This document shows, in pieces, positions 51,114 through 60,351 of a stretch of 64,000 nucleotides of DNA. Numbering within the stretch: position 1 is the first letter of the stretch; each line of letters starts with the position of its first letter. Source of the DNA: Micromonospora sp. WMMD812 (GTDB taxonomy: Bacteria; Actinomycetota; Actinomycetes; Mycobacteriales; Micromonosporaceae). The stretch is taken from the NCBI RefSeq assembly GCF_027497215.1, contig NZ_CP114904.1, forward strand, positions 5,103,001 through 5,167,000, read 5' to 3'. The position numbers were made by a program, and so were the translations under genes. The notes below the pieces were generated by a model that saw nothing but the letters and a program-made list of their open reading frames with translations, had not been told where the DNA came from and searched no databases.

Positions 51114-52430
51114 TTGAGCCGCTTCGAGCGGGTACGCGGCCGGCTGCGCCGCGCGTACGAGTCGGGACGGCATTCGGTGCGGGCCGGGGGCTCCAGGCCC
51201 GCCGACGCGCCGGAGCAGCAGGAGCAGCCGGCGCGGGCCGCGGTGGCCTCACCGGAGTCGCCCGGGCCGGTGGCGCCCCCGACGGCGACCGTGGTCGGTG
51301 CCCCGCCCCCCGCCGCGATGCACGCCTCCACCGCCAGCCGGGACGACGCCGACGTGCCGCACGCGCTGCGGATCGCCGCCGCCTGGTCGTGGCGTCTCAT
51401 CGTGGTCGGCGTGGTGGCGTGGGCGCTCCTGAGGATCGTCGGCACGATCAGCATCGTCGTCATCCCGCTGGCCATCGCGCTGCTGCTCTCCGCCCTGCTC
51501 GCGCCGGCGGTCGGGTGGCTGCTGCGGGCCCGCTTCCCCCGGTCGCTGGCGACCGGGGTGGTGCTCGTCGGCGGCCTCGCCGCGGTGGTCGGCACGCTGA
51601 CCCTGGTGGTCAACGAGTTCGTCCGGGGCGTGCCGGAGCTGAGCGACAAGTCCTCGGAGGGTGTCCGGCAGATCCAGAACTGGCTCAAGACGGGCCCGCT
51701 GCACCTCTCCGACACGCAGCTCGACCGCTACATCGACGAGGCGCAGGGCTGGATCAACGACAACACCGGCCGTTTCACCAGCGCGGCGACCACGACCGCC
51801 GCCACGCTCGCCGAGGTGCTCACCGGCACCATCCTGGTGCTGTTCGCCACGTTCTTCTTCCTCCGGGACGGCAGCCGGATCTGGCGCTTCCTGGTCCGGC
51901 TGCTGCCCGTGGCCGCACGCTGGAAGGTCGACGACGCGGGCCGGGCCTCCTGGGCGACGCTCGGGGCCTACGTCCGGGCGACCGTGCTGGTGGCCTTCAT
52001 CGACGCGGTCGGCATCGGCATCTTCCTGGTCATCTTCGACGTCCCGTTCGCCTTCCCGCTCGCCGCGCTGGTCTTCCTCGGCGCGTTCATCCCGATCGTC
52101 GGGGCGGCGCTCTCCGGCGGCGTCGCGGTGCTGGTGGCGCTGGTGGACAGCGGCCCGGTCACCGCGCTGATCATCCTGGGCGCGGTGATCGGCGTGCAGC
52201 AGCTGGAGGGTCACGTGCTCCAGCCGCTGATCATGGGACGGGCGGTGGCCATCCACCCGCTCGCGGTGATCATCGGCATCGCGGCCGGGGTCGTGCTCGC
52301 CGGCATCACCGGCGCGCTGGTGGCCGTGCCGTTGATCGCGGTGCTGAACACGGCCGTCCGCCGGCTGGCCGCGCGTACGGTGCCGGACACTCCGCCGGAC
52401 GCCGTGGTGGTCGCCTCCCAGGCACCCTGA
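51114..52430 (+). CDS. AI-2E family transporter (PerM-like)
   Basis: 438 residues; TTG 51114 has AGGAGG 5 nt upstream, GTG 51108 overlaps that site. A 100-residue disordered N-terminus leads to eight membrane helices. Family signatures are IVVIPLAIALLLSALLAPAVGWLL, ATFFFLRDGSRIWRFLVRLLP, VPFAFPLAALVFLGAFIPIVGAALSGGVAVLVAL and QQLEGHVLQPLIMGRAVAIHPLAVIIGIAAG. These proteins are proposed exporters or antiporters. The actual substrate is unknown. Confidence 0.9.
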   Translation: MSRFERVRGRLRRAYESGRHSVRAGGSRPADAPEQQEQPARAAVASPESPGPVAPPTATVVGAPPPAAMHASTASRDDADVPHALRIAAAWSWRLIVVGVVAWALLRIVGTISIVVIPLAIALLLSALLAPAVGWLLRARFPRSLATGVVLVGGLAAVVGTLTLVVNEFVRGVPELSDKSSEGVRQIQNWLKTGPLHLSDTQLDRYIDEAQGWINDNTGRFTSAATTTAATLAEVLTGTILVLFATFFFLRDGSRIWRFLVRLLPVAARWKVDDAGRASWATLGAYVRATVLVAFIDAVGIGIFLVIFDVPFAFPLAALVFLGAFIPIVGAALSGGVAVLVALVDSGPVTALIILGAVIGVQQLEGHVLQPLIMGRAVAIHPLAVIIGIAAGVVLAGITGALVAVPLIAVLNTAVRRLAARTVPDTPPDAVVVASQAP

Positions 52431-52454
52431 CCGGCGCGGCTCGCGAGGGCCGCG

Positions 52455-54665
52455 TCAGGCCTTGGCGAGGCGCTGCAGGGCGCCGCGGGCGACCTCGGGG
52501 CGGGTGGTGTACCAGAACGGGGGCAGTGAGCGGCGCAGGAACGGGCCGTAGCCGCGTGCGGTCTCCAGCCGCGAGTCGAGCACGGCGACCACCCCCCGGT
52601 CGCCGGTGGCCCGGATCAGGCGCCCCACCCCCTGAGCCAGCCGGATCGCGGCGATCGGCACGCTGACGGCGGCGAAGCCGGAGCCGCCGCTCGCGTCCAC
52701 CACCGCGGCCCGGGCCGCCGCCAGCGGCTCGTCGGGGCGGGGGAACGGCAGCCGGTCGATCACCACGAGCTGGCAGGAGTCGCCCGGCACGTCGACCCCC
52801 TGCCAGAGCGACATCACCCCGAACAGGCAGCTGGCCCGCTCCTCCCGGAACCGGCGGACCAGCAGCGGGAGGGCCTCCTCGCCCTGCAACAGCACCGGCA
52901 GGTCGGTCCGCGCGCGGAGCAGCTCCGCCGCCTGCTGCGCGGCCCGTCGGGAGGAGAAGAGGCCGAGCGTACGCCCACCAAGCGCCTCGACCAGCCCGAG
53001 CAGCTCCTCGCCGGCCGCGTCGGGCAGCCCGGAGACGCTCGGCCGGGGCAGGTGCCCGGCGACGTAGAGGATGCCCTGCCGCGCGTAGTCGAACGGTGAG
53101 CCGACGTCCAGTGACCGCCAACCCGGGCCGCTGGTGGCCGGCACGCCCGGCGTCGGGCGCCCATCCGCGGCATCGCCCGGCGTGCCCGTCCGCCCGTCGC
53201 CGGCGGTACGGCCCGGGCGCGGCCCCGGCCCGCCCGGGCCCGATCTGTCGTCGTCGCGGCCGGCGCGCCCGGTGGACGCGGCCAGCGCGGCGGCGGCCGG
53301 CGACGGTGGTGCCGGGGGAGGGGCGTCCAGCCCGAGCGCCCGGGCCACCGTGTCGAAGCGGCCGCCGAGGGTGAGGGTGGCCGAGGTGGCCACCACGGTG
53401 CGCTCGTCGTAGAGGTGGGTGGCGAGGGTGCCGGCGACCGAGAGCGGGGCCACCACCAGGGCACGCCGGCCGCCGTTGTCGGGCTTCTCCACCCAGGCCA
53501 CGTCGTGCTCGTTCTCCTCCAGCAACCGCTGCGCGGTCGTCGACAGCTCGTCGAGCACGGCCTTGGCCTGCTGCTTGCGCACCGGGTCGGGATCATCGGC
53601 CTTGATGTCGCCGATCGCGTCGAGCGCGGCCCGGGTGGCCGCGTCGAGCAGGGTGCAGGCCTCGCGCAGCGGCGCCGGCAGCCCGGCGGTGAGCCGCCCG
53701 GCCGGGGCTTCGGCCAGGCCCACGGCGAGGGCGTCACCGGCGGCGGTGAGCGCCTCGGCGGTCTCCGGCCGCAGCAGCGGCCGGCCGCGACGGGCGGACC
53801 GGTCGATCAGCTCCGGCACCAGCTCGGCCTGGGCGGCCGAGGAGACCCGGTCGGCGAGCTCGTGCGCCTCGTCGACGACCAGCAGCTTGTGCGGCGGCAC
53901 GATCTGCCGCCCGGCCAGCATGTCGACCGCGAGCAGGCTGTGGTTGGTCACCACGATGTCCGCCTCCCGGGCGCGGGCCCGGGACGCCTCGGCGAAGCAC
54001 TCGGGGCCGAACGGGCAGCGGCCCGCTCCCACGCACTCGCGCGCGGGCATCGAGACCAACCGCCACGCCTGGTCGTCGACGCCCGGGTCCAACTCGTCGC
54101 GGTCGCCGGTTTCGGTCTCCGCCGCCCAGTCCCGCAGCCGCTGCACCTGCTTGCCCAGCCGACCGGCCTCGCCGAGCCACTTCCCGGCGGCGGGGCGGGC
54201 GGGGGCGTCGAAGAGCGTGTCCTCCGGCTCCTCCTCGGTCGAGTTGTCCAGCCGGGCCAGGCACAGGTAGTGGTGGCGCCCCTTGAGCACCGCGAAGGTG
54301 GGCCGACGGCCGAGCACCGGCTCGACCGCGTCGGCCAGCCGGGGCAGGTCGTGGTCGACGAGCTGCGACTGCAGGGCCAGGGTGGCGGTGGAGACCACCA
54401 CCGGGCCGTCGACGGTGAGAGCCGGCGCGAGGTACGCCAACGACTTGCCGGTGCCCGTGCCGGCCTGGACCAGCAGGTGCTCGCCGGAGGCCACGCACTC
54501 CTCGATGGCCGTCGCCATCTCCTGCTGGCCGGGGCGGGCGGCCCCGCCGGGCACCGCGCCCACGGCCGCCGCGAGCAGGTCGGCCCCGCTCGCCCGGGCG
54601 CCCCGGCGCCGTCCCGCGCGGGCCGAGGGAACGGTGGAACCGGTGGCGGCGCGGGGCGGAGTCAC
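52455..54665 (-). CDS. dinG: ATP-dependent DNA helicase, DinG/XPD type
   Basis: 736 residues from GTG 54665. Walker A is LLVQAGTGTGKSLAYLAPAL, motif Ia STATLALQSQL, and the DEAH box VVDEAHELADRV. An Fe-S-type cysteine group, LCLAR...ARECVGAGRCPFGPECFAEASRA, is followed by ADIVVTNHSLL. The C-terminal RecA domain has FGVMSLWQGVDVPGDSCQLVVIDRLPFPRPDEP and RLAQGVGRLIRATGDRGVVAVLD. A Gly/Pro/Arg-rich 55-residue insert follows GLDAPPPAPPSPA. It likely unwinds damaged or R-loop DNA. Confidence 0.92.
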   Translation of the reverse strand: MTPPRAATGSTVPSARAGRRRGARASGADLLAAAVGAVPGGAARPGQQEMATAIEECVASGEHLLVQAGTGTGKSLAYLAPALTVDGPVVVSTATLALQSQLVDHDLPRLADAVEPVLGRRPTFAVLKGRHHYLCLARLDNSTEEEPEDTLFDAPARPAAGKWLGEAGRLGKQVQRLRDWAAETETGDRDELDPGVDDQAWRLVSMPARECVGAGRCPFGPECFAEASRARAREADIVVTNHSLLAVDMLAGRQIVPPHKLLVVDEAHELADRVSSAAQAELVPELIDRSARRGRPLLRPETAEALTAAGDALAVGLAEAPAGRLTAGLPAPLREACTLLDAATRAALDAIGDIKADDPDPVRKQQAKAVLDELSTTAQRLLEENEHDVAWVEKPDNGGRRALVVAPLSVAGTLATHLYDERTVVATSATLTLGGRFDTVARALGLDAPPPAPPSPAAAALAASTGRAGRDDDRSGPGGPGPRPGRTAGDGRTGTPGDAADGRPTPGVPATSGPGWRSLDVGSPFDYARQGILYVAGHLPRPSVSGLPDAAGEELLGLVEALGGRTLGLFSSRRAAQQAAELLRARTDLPVLLQGEEALPLLVRRFREERASCLFGVMSLWQGVDVPGDSCQLVVIDRLPFPRPDEPLAAARAAVVDASGGSGFAAVSVPIAAIRLAQGVGRLIRATGDRGVVAVLDSRLETARGYGPFLRRSLPPFWYTTRPEVARGALQRLAKA

Positions 54666-54805
54666 CGTGCGACGGTACCCGTCGCCGCCGACACGGGCCG
54701 CGCCGCTCCGCCCGCGTGGCGCGCTCGGGCTGCGGATTTTTCGACCGGCCCGTCCGGTTACGTGGGCGCTACGACGAGTGGGTGGCATCGGTTAGGGTGC
54801 GACTC

Positions 54806-55312
54806 ATGCCGAGCGACGTGGTCCGCGTGATCTACCGCAAGTACGACGGCAGCGCCCACCGCGACTACCCGGCCCGTCGGCTCGCCGAGGACGACCTCGG
54901 CGTCTGGCTCGGCGTCCCCGCCGGCACCAAGTCGGTCTACCACGGCCGGCCCTCGGTGGAGCAGATCCCGTTCGTCCTCCTGGTGCCGCACCATGCCTGG
55001 TGGACCGGCATGTTCAACCCGCCGCCGCGCACCAGCGAGGTCTACTGCGACATCGCCAGCCCGGCCCGCTGGGAGTCGGACGACACGGTCCACCTCTTCG
55101 ACCTGGACCTGGACGTGGTCCGACGCCGGGCCACCGGCGCCGTCGAGCTGCGCGACGAGGACGAGTTCGCCGAGCACCGGCTCCGGTTCGGCTACCCGGA
55201 GGACTTGGTGGTCGAGGCGGAGGCGGCGGCCCGGTGGCTCTTCGGGGCGCTCGGCGACGGCACGGAGCCCTTCGCCACCTCGTACCGGAAGTGGCTGGCC
55301 CTGGTCGTCTGA
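54806..55312 (+). CDS. DUF402 protein (nucleoside di/triphosphate phosphatase-like)
   Basis: 168 residues from ATG 54806. DVVRVIYRKYDGSAHRDYPARRLAEDDLGVWLGVP opens the fold. The core VYCDIASPARWESDDTVHLFDLDLDVVRRRATGAVELRDEDEFAEH carries the acidic residues typical of DUF402/FomD-like phosphatases. It ends EAAARWLFGALGDG. It acts in the cytosol on nucleotides by family analogy. Divergent from the helicase. Confidence 0.85.
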   Translation: MPSDVVRVIYRKYDGSAHRDYPARRLAEDDLGVWLGVPAGTKSVYHGRPSVEQIPFVLLVPHHAWWTGMFNPPPRTSEVYCDIASPARWESDDTVHLFDLDLDVVRRRATGAVELRDEDEFAEHRLRFGYPEDLVVEAEAAARWLFGALGDGTEPFATSYRKWLALVV

Positions 55313-55358
55313 GCCGGGCGCGCGGGGGTGGCCGGGTCGGCGACGGCGGCAGCAGGAG

Positions 55359-56324
55359 TCACCAGCGGGGCGGCCACTCGTCCGTCGGGGCGAGCGGCGG
55401 CAGATCGCCCAGCTTGTCCGGGTTGAGCTGGTTGAACATCGCGGTGATCCGGCCTCCGTCCACGGCGAAGGCGGTGATCACCCGGATCGGTCGGCCGTCG
55501 GTGTGCACCATCTCCGTCTGGAGCCCGAGCACGCCGTCCACCAGCACCGGCCGTGCCAGCAACCGCTGGTGGTAGCGGCCGGCCCGCCCGAAGAGCCCGA
55601 GGGTGAAGCGGCCGACCGCGCTCGCGCCGACGACCGGCCGGCGGGCCGCCGGGAACTGCCCGCCGCTGTCGCCGATCGAGACCACGTCCGGGGCGAGCAC
55701 CTGGAGAAGGCGGTCCAGTTCGCCGGACTCGGCGGCGTCGACGAATGCCGCGACGACCCGCCGCTGCTCGGCCGGGTCGGCGGTGTGTCGGGGCACGTCG
55801 GGCGCGCTGACCGTCCGTCGGGCCCGGGAGGCGAGCTGCCGGGCGGCGGCGTCGGTGGTGCCGAGCACCTCGGCGACCCGGGCGAACGGCACGGCGAACA
55901 CGTCGTGCAGGACGAACGCGACCCGCTGCTCCGGTGGCAGCCGCTCCAGCACCACCAGCAGGGCGGTGCCGAGCTGGTCGGTGCGGACGGCCCGCTCGGC
56001 CGGGTCCGGGGCGTACCCGTCGGGTCGTCCGGTCTCCAGCGGGGTGACGATCGGCTCCGGCAACCACTGGCCGACGTACGCCTCCCGGCGTACCCGCGCG
56101 GAGCGGAGCACGTCCAGGCAGATCCGGGCGCAGGCGGTGGTCAGCCAGGCGCGCAGATCCCGGATCTCGGCGCGGGCGGCCGGGTCGGCGAGCGCGTTCG
56201 CGTACCGCAGCCAGGTCTCCTGCACGGCGTCCTCGGCCTCGCTGCGGCTGCCGAGCATCCGGTGGGCCACCGCCAGCAGCCGCCCCCGCTCGGCCTCGAA
56301 CTCCGTCGCCAGATCCCGCACCAC
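55359..56324 (-). CDS. sigJ: ECF sigma factor of the SigJ/ECF41 type
   Basis: 321 residues from GTG 56324 (GTG 56321 also possible), with GGGAGGA upstream. Sigma region 2 is LLAVAHRMLGSRSEAEDAVQETWLRYANAL, and region 4 is ALLVVLERLPPEQRVAFVLHDVFAVPFARVAEVLGTTDAAARQLASRARR. A C-terminal SnoaL-like domain follows (EQRRVVAAFVDAAESGELDRLLQVLAPDVVSIGDSGGQF to MFNQLNPDKLG). The NPDKL ending is diagnostic of ECF41, where this extension tunes activity in place of an anti-sigma factor. The usual COE/oxidoreductase partner gene is not adjacent. Confidence 0.9.
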   Translation of the reverse strand: MVRDLATEFEAERGRLLAVAHRMLGSRSEAEDAVQETWLRYANALADPAARAEIRDLRAWLTTACARICLDVLRSARVRREAYVGQWLPEPIVTPLETGRPDGYAPDPAERAVRTDQLGTALLVVLERLPPEQRVAFVLHDVFAVPFARVAEVLGTTDAAARQLASRARRTVSAPDVPRHTADPAEQRRVVAAFVDAAESGELDRLLQVLAPDVVSIGDSGGQFPAARRPVVGASAVGRFTLGLFGRAGRYHQRLLARPVLVDGVLGLQTEMVHTDGRPIRVITAFAVDGGRITAMFNQLNPDKLGDLPPLAPTDEWPPRW

Positions 56325-56489
56325 GCGCTCCTCCCACCGGCCGACCGCCCCAGGCACACATCCTCCCGCCCATGGGACCGTCCTGCCGCCCCGAATGTGA
56401 CAGCGGTGATCCGACCTGGCGCCGACCGAGGCGGGACCGGGCCGGCCGGCGGGCGGGCGGATCCGGGGCAGGTGGGTGATGATCCGGGG

Positions 56490-57479
56490 ATGAGCGCACC
56501 TCGGGAGACGCGGATCGTGCCGCCGGCCGGCGGCCCCGTACGGGAACTGCTGCGGGTGACCGCACCGGTCGACCTCGACAGCATCGACCCACGGTCGACG
56601 CCGGGCCTCCCCGGGCCGGTGGTGACCGGCGAGCCCCGGAAGGCCTGGGCCCGGGAGCAGGTCGAGGTGATCGGCGCCGAGCTCGGCCGCCAGCAGGAGA
56701 TGCTCTACGCCACCGCGAAAGCCGCCGAGGCCGGATCGGGCGCCGCGGACGGCCCCGGCGCGCCGGGCGGGTCGCGCGGGGCGGCCGGCGACCACCCGCC
56801 GCGCCGCGTGCTGCTCGTGCTCCAGGCGATGGACTGCGGCGGCAAGGACGGCACGATCAAGCGGGTAGCCGGCGCGATGAACCCGCTCGGCATGCACATC
56901 CGCTCGTTCGGCCCGCCGAACCCCGAGGAGCTGCGGCACGACTTTCTGTGGCGGATCCGGCGGGCGTTGCCGCCGCCGGGCTACGTGGGCGTCTTCAACC
57001 GCTCGCACTACGAGGACGTGCTGGCGGCCCGGGTGGGGTCGCTGGTGCCGGAGCCGGTCTGGCGGGCCCGGTACGACGAGATCAACGCCTTCGAGCGCGA
57101 GTTGACCGACGGCGGGGTGACGGTGGTCAAGGTGATGCTTCACATCTCCTACGCCGAGCAGGGGGTCCGGCTCCTGGAGCGTCTCGACGACCCCCGCAAG
57201 CACTGGAAGTACAACCCCTCGGACGTGGACGCCCGAGCCCGCTGGGACGACTACCAGGCCGCGTACGCCGACGCGCTCGGCCGGTGCGGCACGGACGCGG
57301 CACCCTGGTTCGTGGTGCCGGCCGACCGGAAGTGGTACCGGGACTGGGCGGTGTCCCACCTGCTCCGCGAGACGTTCGACACTCTCGACCTGGGGTATCC
57401 GCCAGCCGGTTTCGACCTCGCGCGGGAACGCGAGCGGCTGCGGTCTGGGAATGTGGGTGTGGGCGGACGCCTGAGATGA
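56490..57479 (+). CDS. ppk2: Polyphosphate kinase 2 family protein
   Basis: 329 residues from ATG 56490. Walker A-like LLVLQAMDCGGKDGTIKRVAGAMNP, then RSFGPPNPEELRHDFLWRIRRALPPPGYVGVFNRSHYEDVL (lid and R-S-H-Y-E-D motif), and KVMLHISYAEQGVRLLERLDDPRKHWKYNPSDV are hallmark PPK2 segments. An insert of about 25 residues (GSGAADGPGAPGGSRGAAGD) precedes the P-loop. The enzyme moves phosphate between polyphosphate and nucleotides. It lies next to phosphate transport genes, fitting a phosphate-store role. Confidence 0.93.
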   Translation: MSAPRETRIVPPAGGPVRELLRVTAPVDLDSIDPRSTPGLPGPVVTGEPRKAWAREQVEVIGAELGRQQEMLYATAKAAEAGSGAADGPGAPGGSRGAAGDHPPRRVLLVLQAMDCGGKDGTIKRVAGAMNPLGMHIRSFGPPNPEELRHDFLWRIRRALPPPGYVGVFNRSHYEDVLAARVGSLVPEPVWRARYDEINAFERELTDGGVTVVKVMLHISYAEQGVRLLERLDDPRKHWKYNPSDVDARARWDDYQAAYADALGRCGTDAAPWFVVPADRKWYRDWAVSHLLRETFDTLDLGYPPAGFDLARERERLRSGNVGVGGRLR

Positions 57480-57485
57480 ACGACA

Positions 57486-57507
57486 GATTAACTAGCGGTT
57501 AATGAGG
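57486..57507 (+). promoter_or_regulatory. Candidate PHO box (PhoP direct repeat) before DUF47-pit
   Basis: GATTAACTAGC (57486-57496) and GGTTAATGAGG (57497-57507) are two 11-nt units in direct repeat, sharing G-TTAA--AG. The 11-nt period is that of actinobacterial PhoP sites. The AT-rich core is unlike its surroundings. ATTAAC/GTTAAT is also an inverted repeat, so another reading is possible. Confidence 0.45.
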
Positions 57508-57619
57508 CCTGGCTGGGGGTGGGCCGGCGAATGCCCGCCGCGGCGGTTACCTAGCATTCCCAGGGCAGGTGCCCCCAAGGCCTCCGCCACCCTTCCACCG
57601 ACACCACGAGGTCCGTGCT

Positions 57620-58246
57620 GTGAAGTTTTCCTTCCGCCCCACCGAGGGCGCCTTCTACGAGCTCTTCACCAGGGCCGCGCAGAACCTGGTCCGGGGCACC
57701 GAGCTGCTCAACGAGCTGGCCCTGCCGGGGGTCGAGGTGCAGTCCGTCAGCGAGCGGCTCACCGAGGTGGAGCACGACAGCGACCAGATCACCCACGAGC
57801 TGTACAAGAAGATCAACTCTACCTTCATCACGCCCTTCGACCGGGAGGACATCTACCGGCTCGGCTCGCTGCTGGACGACGTGATGGACCACCTCGAGGC
57901 GGTCGGGAACCTGCTCTACCTGTACGGCCTGACCAAGCTGCCGTCGCTGCCCCGGGAGATGCACGAGCTGGTCAACGTGCTCGACCAGCAGGCGAAGCTG
58001 ACCGCCGAGGCGATGCCCCGGCTCAAGTCGATGAAGGACCTCGAGGACTACTGGATCGAGTGCAACCGGCTCGAGAACGACGGCGACCAGGCGTACCGGA
58101 TGCTGCTGGTCCGGCTCTTCTCCGGTGAGTACGACGCCCTGACCGTGCTGAAGATGAAGGAGGTCGCCGACGAACTGGAGGCCGCCTGCGACGCCTTCGA
58201 GCACGTGGCCAACACCGTCGAGACCATCGCGGTCAAGGAGTCCTGA
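57620..58246 (+). CDS. DUF47 / PhoU-like protein
   Basis: 208 residues from GTG 57620. FSFRPTEGAFYELFTRAAQNLVRGTELLNEL, then RLTEVEHDSDQITHELYKKINSTFITPFDREDIYRLGSLLDDVMDHLEAV (metal-binding E/D of the PhoU fold), and NRLENDGDQAYRMLLVRLF fit DUF47. It precedes a pit gene by 4 nt, the usual arrangement. DUF47 proteins regulate the linked low-affinity phosphate transporter. Helical throughout and cytosolic. Confidence 0.93.
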   Translation: MKFSFRPTEGAFYELFTRAAQNLVRGTELLNELALPGVEVQSVSERLTEVEHDSDQITHELYKKINSTFITPFDREDIYRLGSLLDDVMDHLEAVGNLLYLYGLTKLPSLPREMHELVNVLDQQAKLTAEAMPRLKSMKDLEDYWIECNRLENDGDQAYRMLLVRLFSGEYDALTVLKMKEVADELEAACDAFEHVANTVETIAVKES

Positions 58247-58250
58247 TCCT

Positions 58251-59258
58251 GTGACACCCGAACTCATCGCCGTGCTGGCGGTGATCGTGGTCGCACTGGT
58301 GTTCGACTACACCAACGGCTTCCATGACGCCGCCAACGCGATCGCGACCAGCGTCTCCACCCGGGCGCTGACACCCCGGATCGCCCTGTTGCTGGCCGCG
58401 GTCGGCAACTTCTTCGGCGCCCACTTCGGCGCCGGCGTGGCGAAGACGGTCGGCGACGGCCTGGTGACGCTGCCCACCGGGGTGGCCAGCCTGGGGGTGG
58501 TCTTCGCGGGCGTGCTCGGGGCCATCGCCTGGAACCTGATCACCTGGTACTTCGGCCTGCCCTCGTCGTCCTCGCACGCGCTCTTCGGCGGCCTGGTCGG
58601 CGCCACCCTGCTCGCCGCCGGCGGCGTCGTGCAGTGGGCGAACATCGTGGCCAAGGTCATCATTCCGATGGTGCTCTCACCGATCGTCGGCCTGACCCTC
58701 GGCTACCTGGTCATGCTGGCAATCCTCTGGCTGTTCCGGAAGGGGCAGCCCGGAAAGCTCAACCGCGGCTTCCGCTGGGCGCAGACCGTCTCGGCGGCCG
58801 CGATGTCGGTCGGCCACGGCATGCAGGACGCCGCGAAGACCATGGGCATCGTGGTCCTGGCCCTCTACACCGGCGGCTTCCAGGACGACAAGACGCACAT
58901 CCCCGGCTGGGTCTTCTGGACCTCCGCGACGATGCTGGCGCTCGGCACGTACGCCGGCGGTTGGCGGATCATCCGCACGCTCGGCCGCAAGATCATCGAC
59001 CTCGGCCCGCCCGAGGGCTTCGCCGCCGAGACGGTGGCCAGCGCGGTGCTCTACTTCAACGCCCTGGTGCTGAAGGCGCCGATCTCCACCACGCACACCA
59101 TCACCTCGGCGATCATGGGCGTGGGCGCGACGAAGCGGCTCTCCGCGGTCCGCTGGAACGTCGCCGGCAACATCGTGCTGGCGTGGATCATCACGTTCCC
59201 GGCCGCCGCGCTGATCGCCTGCATCGCGTACCTGTTGGTCCGTCCGGTCTTCGGCTGA
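58251..59258 (+). CDS. pit: Inorganic phosphate transporter, Pit family
   Basis: 335 residues from GTG 58251. The Pit signatures DYTNGFHDAANAIATSVSTRAL and GLPSSSSHALFGGLVGATL are exact. The second half has SVGHGMQDAAKTMGIVVLAL and ISTTHTITSAIMGVGATKRLSAVRWNVAGNIVLAWIITFPAAA. It has about ten membrane segments. It imports metal-phosphate with protons and is a low-affinity route. A strong terminator follows. Confidence 0.95.
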   Translation: MTPELIAVLAVIVVALVFDYTNGFHDAANAIATSVSTRALTPRIALLLAAVGNFFGAHFGAGVAKTVGDGLVTLPTGVASLGVVFAGVLGAIAWNLITWYFGLPSSSSHALFGGLVGATLLAAGGVVQWANIVAKVIIPMVLSPIVGLTLGYLVMLAILWLFRKGQPGKLNRGFRWAQTVSAAAMSVGHGMQDAAKTMGIVVLALYTGGFQDDKTHIPGWVFWTSATMLALGTYAGGWRIIRTLGRKIIDLGPPEGFAAETVASAVLYFNALVLKAPISTTHTITSAIMGVGATKRLSAVRWNVAGNIVLAWIITFPAAALIACIAYLLVRPVFG

Positions 59259-59274
59259 CCGTCGGCGACCCGAG

Positions 59275-59303
59275 AAGGCCCCCCGCGTGGCGCGGGGGGC
59301 CTT
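59275..59303. terminator. Terminator after pit
   Basis: AAGGCCCCCCGCG (59275-59287) pairs with 59291-59303 (13 bp, 3-nt loop), ending CTT CC. Between convergent pit and oxidoreductase genes. Confidence 0.8.
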
Positions 59304-59311
59304 CCGCCGTC

Positions 59312-60280
59312 TCAGGCGTACTCGACGCCGATCTGGGCGCGGATCGTGTCGAGCAGGGTCATGATCTCCAGGGTGGTCGAGTGCGGCACCAGTGGGCTCT
59401 CGGTGAGCCCGGCCGCCAGGCAGCGCTGCACCTCCACCGCCTCGTGCTGATAGCCGCCGCCGGTCAGGTCGGCGGCGACCGTCTCCGGCTCCGCGCCGGA
59501 ACGGTGCAGGATCAGCGACGGCGGCCGGAAGAACGGCGCCGGCAGGTCGATCCGGCCGGCGGTGCCGGTGACCGAGGCGACCAGCGGGGTGGCTCCGAGG
59601 ATCCCGCAGCTCAGCGTGGCGACCGCGCCGGTGTCGTAGCCGAGGACGACGCCGGTGTTCTCGTCCACCCCCTCCGGGCTCAGCTTCGCCCAGGACCGGA
59701 CGTGCTGCGGCACCCCGAGCAGCAGGTGCGCCAGGCTCAGCGGGTAGACGCCCAGGTCGAGCAGGGCGCCCCCGCCCAGCACCCGGGCCCGCATGCGGTG
59801 CTCCGGCGGGAACGGTCCGGCCACCCCGAAGTCGGCCTGCACGCTCGTCACCGTGCCGATCGCCCCCTCGGCGATCAACTGCACCATGCGCAGGATCAGC
59901 GGGTTCGTCCGCATCCACATGGCCTCCATGAGGAAGACCCCGCCCGCGCGGGCCGTCTCGATCAGCTCGGTGCTGGTCGCCAGGTCGAGCGTGAACGGCT
60001 TCTCCAGCAGCACCGCCCGTCCGGCGGCCAGGCAGGTCATGGCGGCCTCGTGGTGCGCGGCGTGCGGCGTCGCCACGTACACCACGTCCACCTCCGGATC
60101 CGCCGCCAGCTCCGCCCAGGAGCCGTACGCCCGCGCGGCGCCGTGACGGTCGGCGAACCGCTTGGCGGTCTCCAGGGTGCGGGAACCGACCGCGACGAGT
60201 TCGGCGCCCGGCGCCAGCCGGAGGTCTTCGGCGAACCGACCGGCGATGTGGCCGGTGGCCAGGATGCCCCAACGAGTCAT
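59312..60280 (-). CDS. Gfo/Idh/MocA-family oxidoreductase
   Basis: 322 residues from ATG 60280. The Rossmann motif is RWGILATGHIAGRFAEDL. EKP motif: AVLLEKPFTLDLATSTEL. VMTCLA and LMEAMWMRTNPLILRMVQLI, then GGGALLDLGVYPLSLAHLL, are typical of the family. It probably oxidises or reduces a sugar or polyol using NAD(P). The substrate cannot be told. There are no sugar transporters nearby. Confidence 0.9.
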   Translation of the reverse strand: MTRWGILATGHIAGRFAEDLRLAPGAELVAVGSRTLETAKRFADRHGAARAYGSWAELAADPEVDVVYVATPHAAHHEAAMTCLAAGRAVLLEKPFTLDLATSTELIETARAGGVFLMEAMWMRTNPLILRMVQLIAEGAIGTVTSVQADFGVAGPFPPEHRMRARVLGGGALLDLGVYPLSLAHLLLGVPQHVRSWAKLSPEGVDENTGVVLGYDTGAVATLSCGILGATPLVASVTGTAGRIDLPAPFFRPPSLILHRSGAEPETVAADLTGGGYQHEAVEVQRCLAAGLTESPLVPHSTTLEIMTLLDTIRAQIGVEYA

Positions 60281-60351
60281 GCCGGCAACGCTAGCGAAGG
60301 CCGGCGGGCGGCCGATCGGATGATCCGCGCATCGGGAACTAGGCTCGCGTC

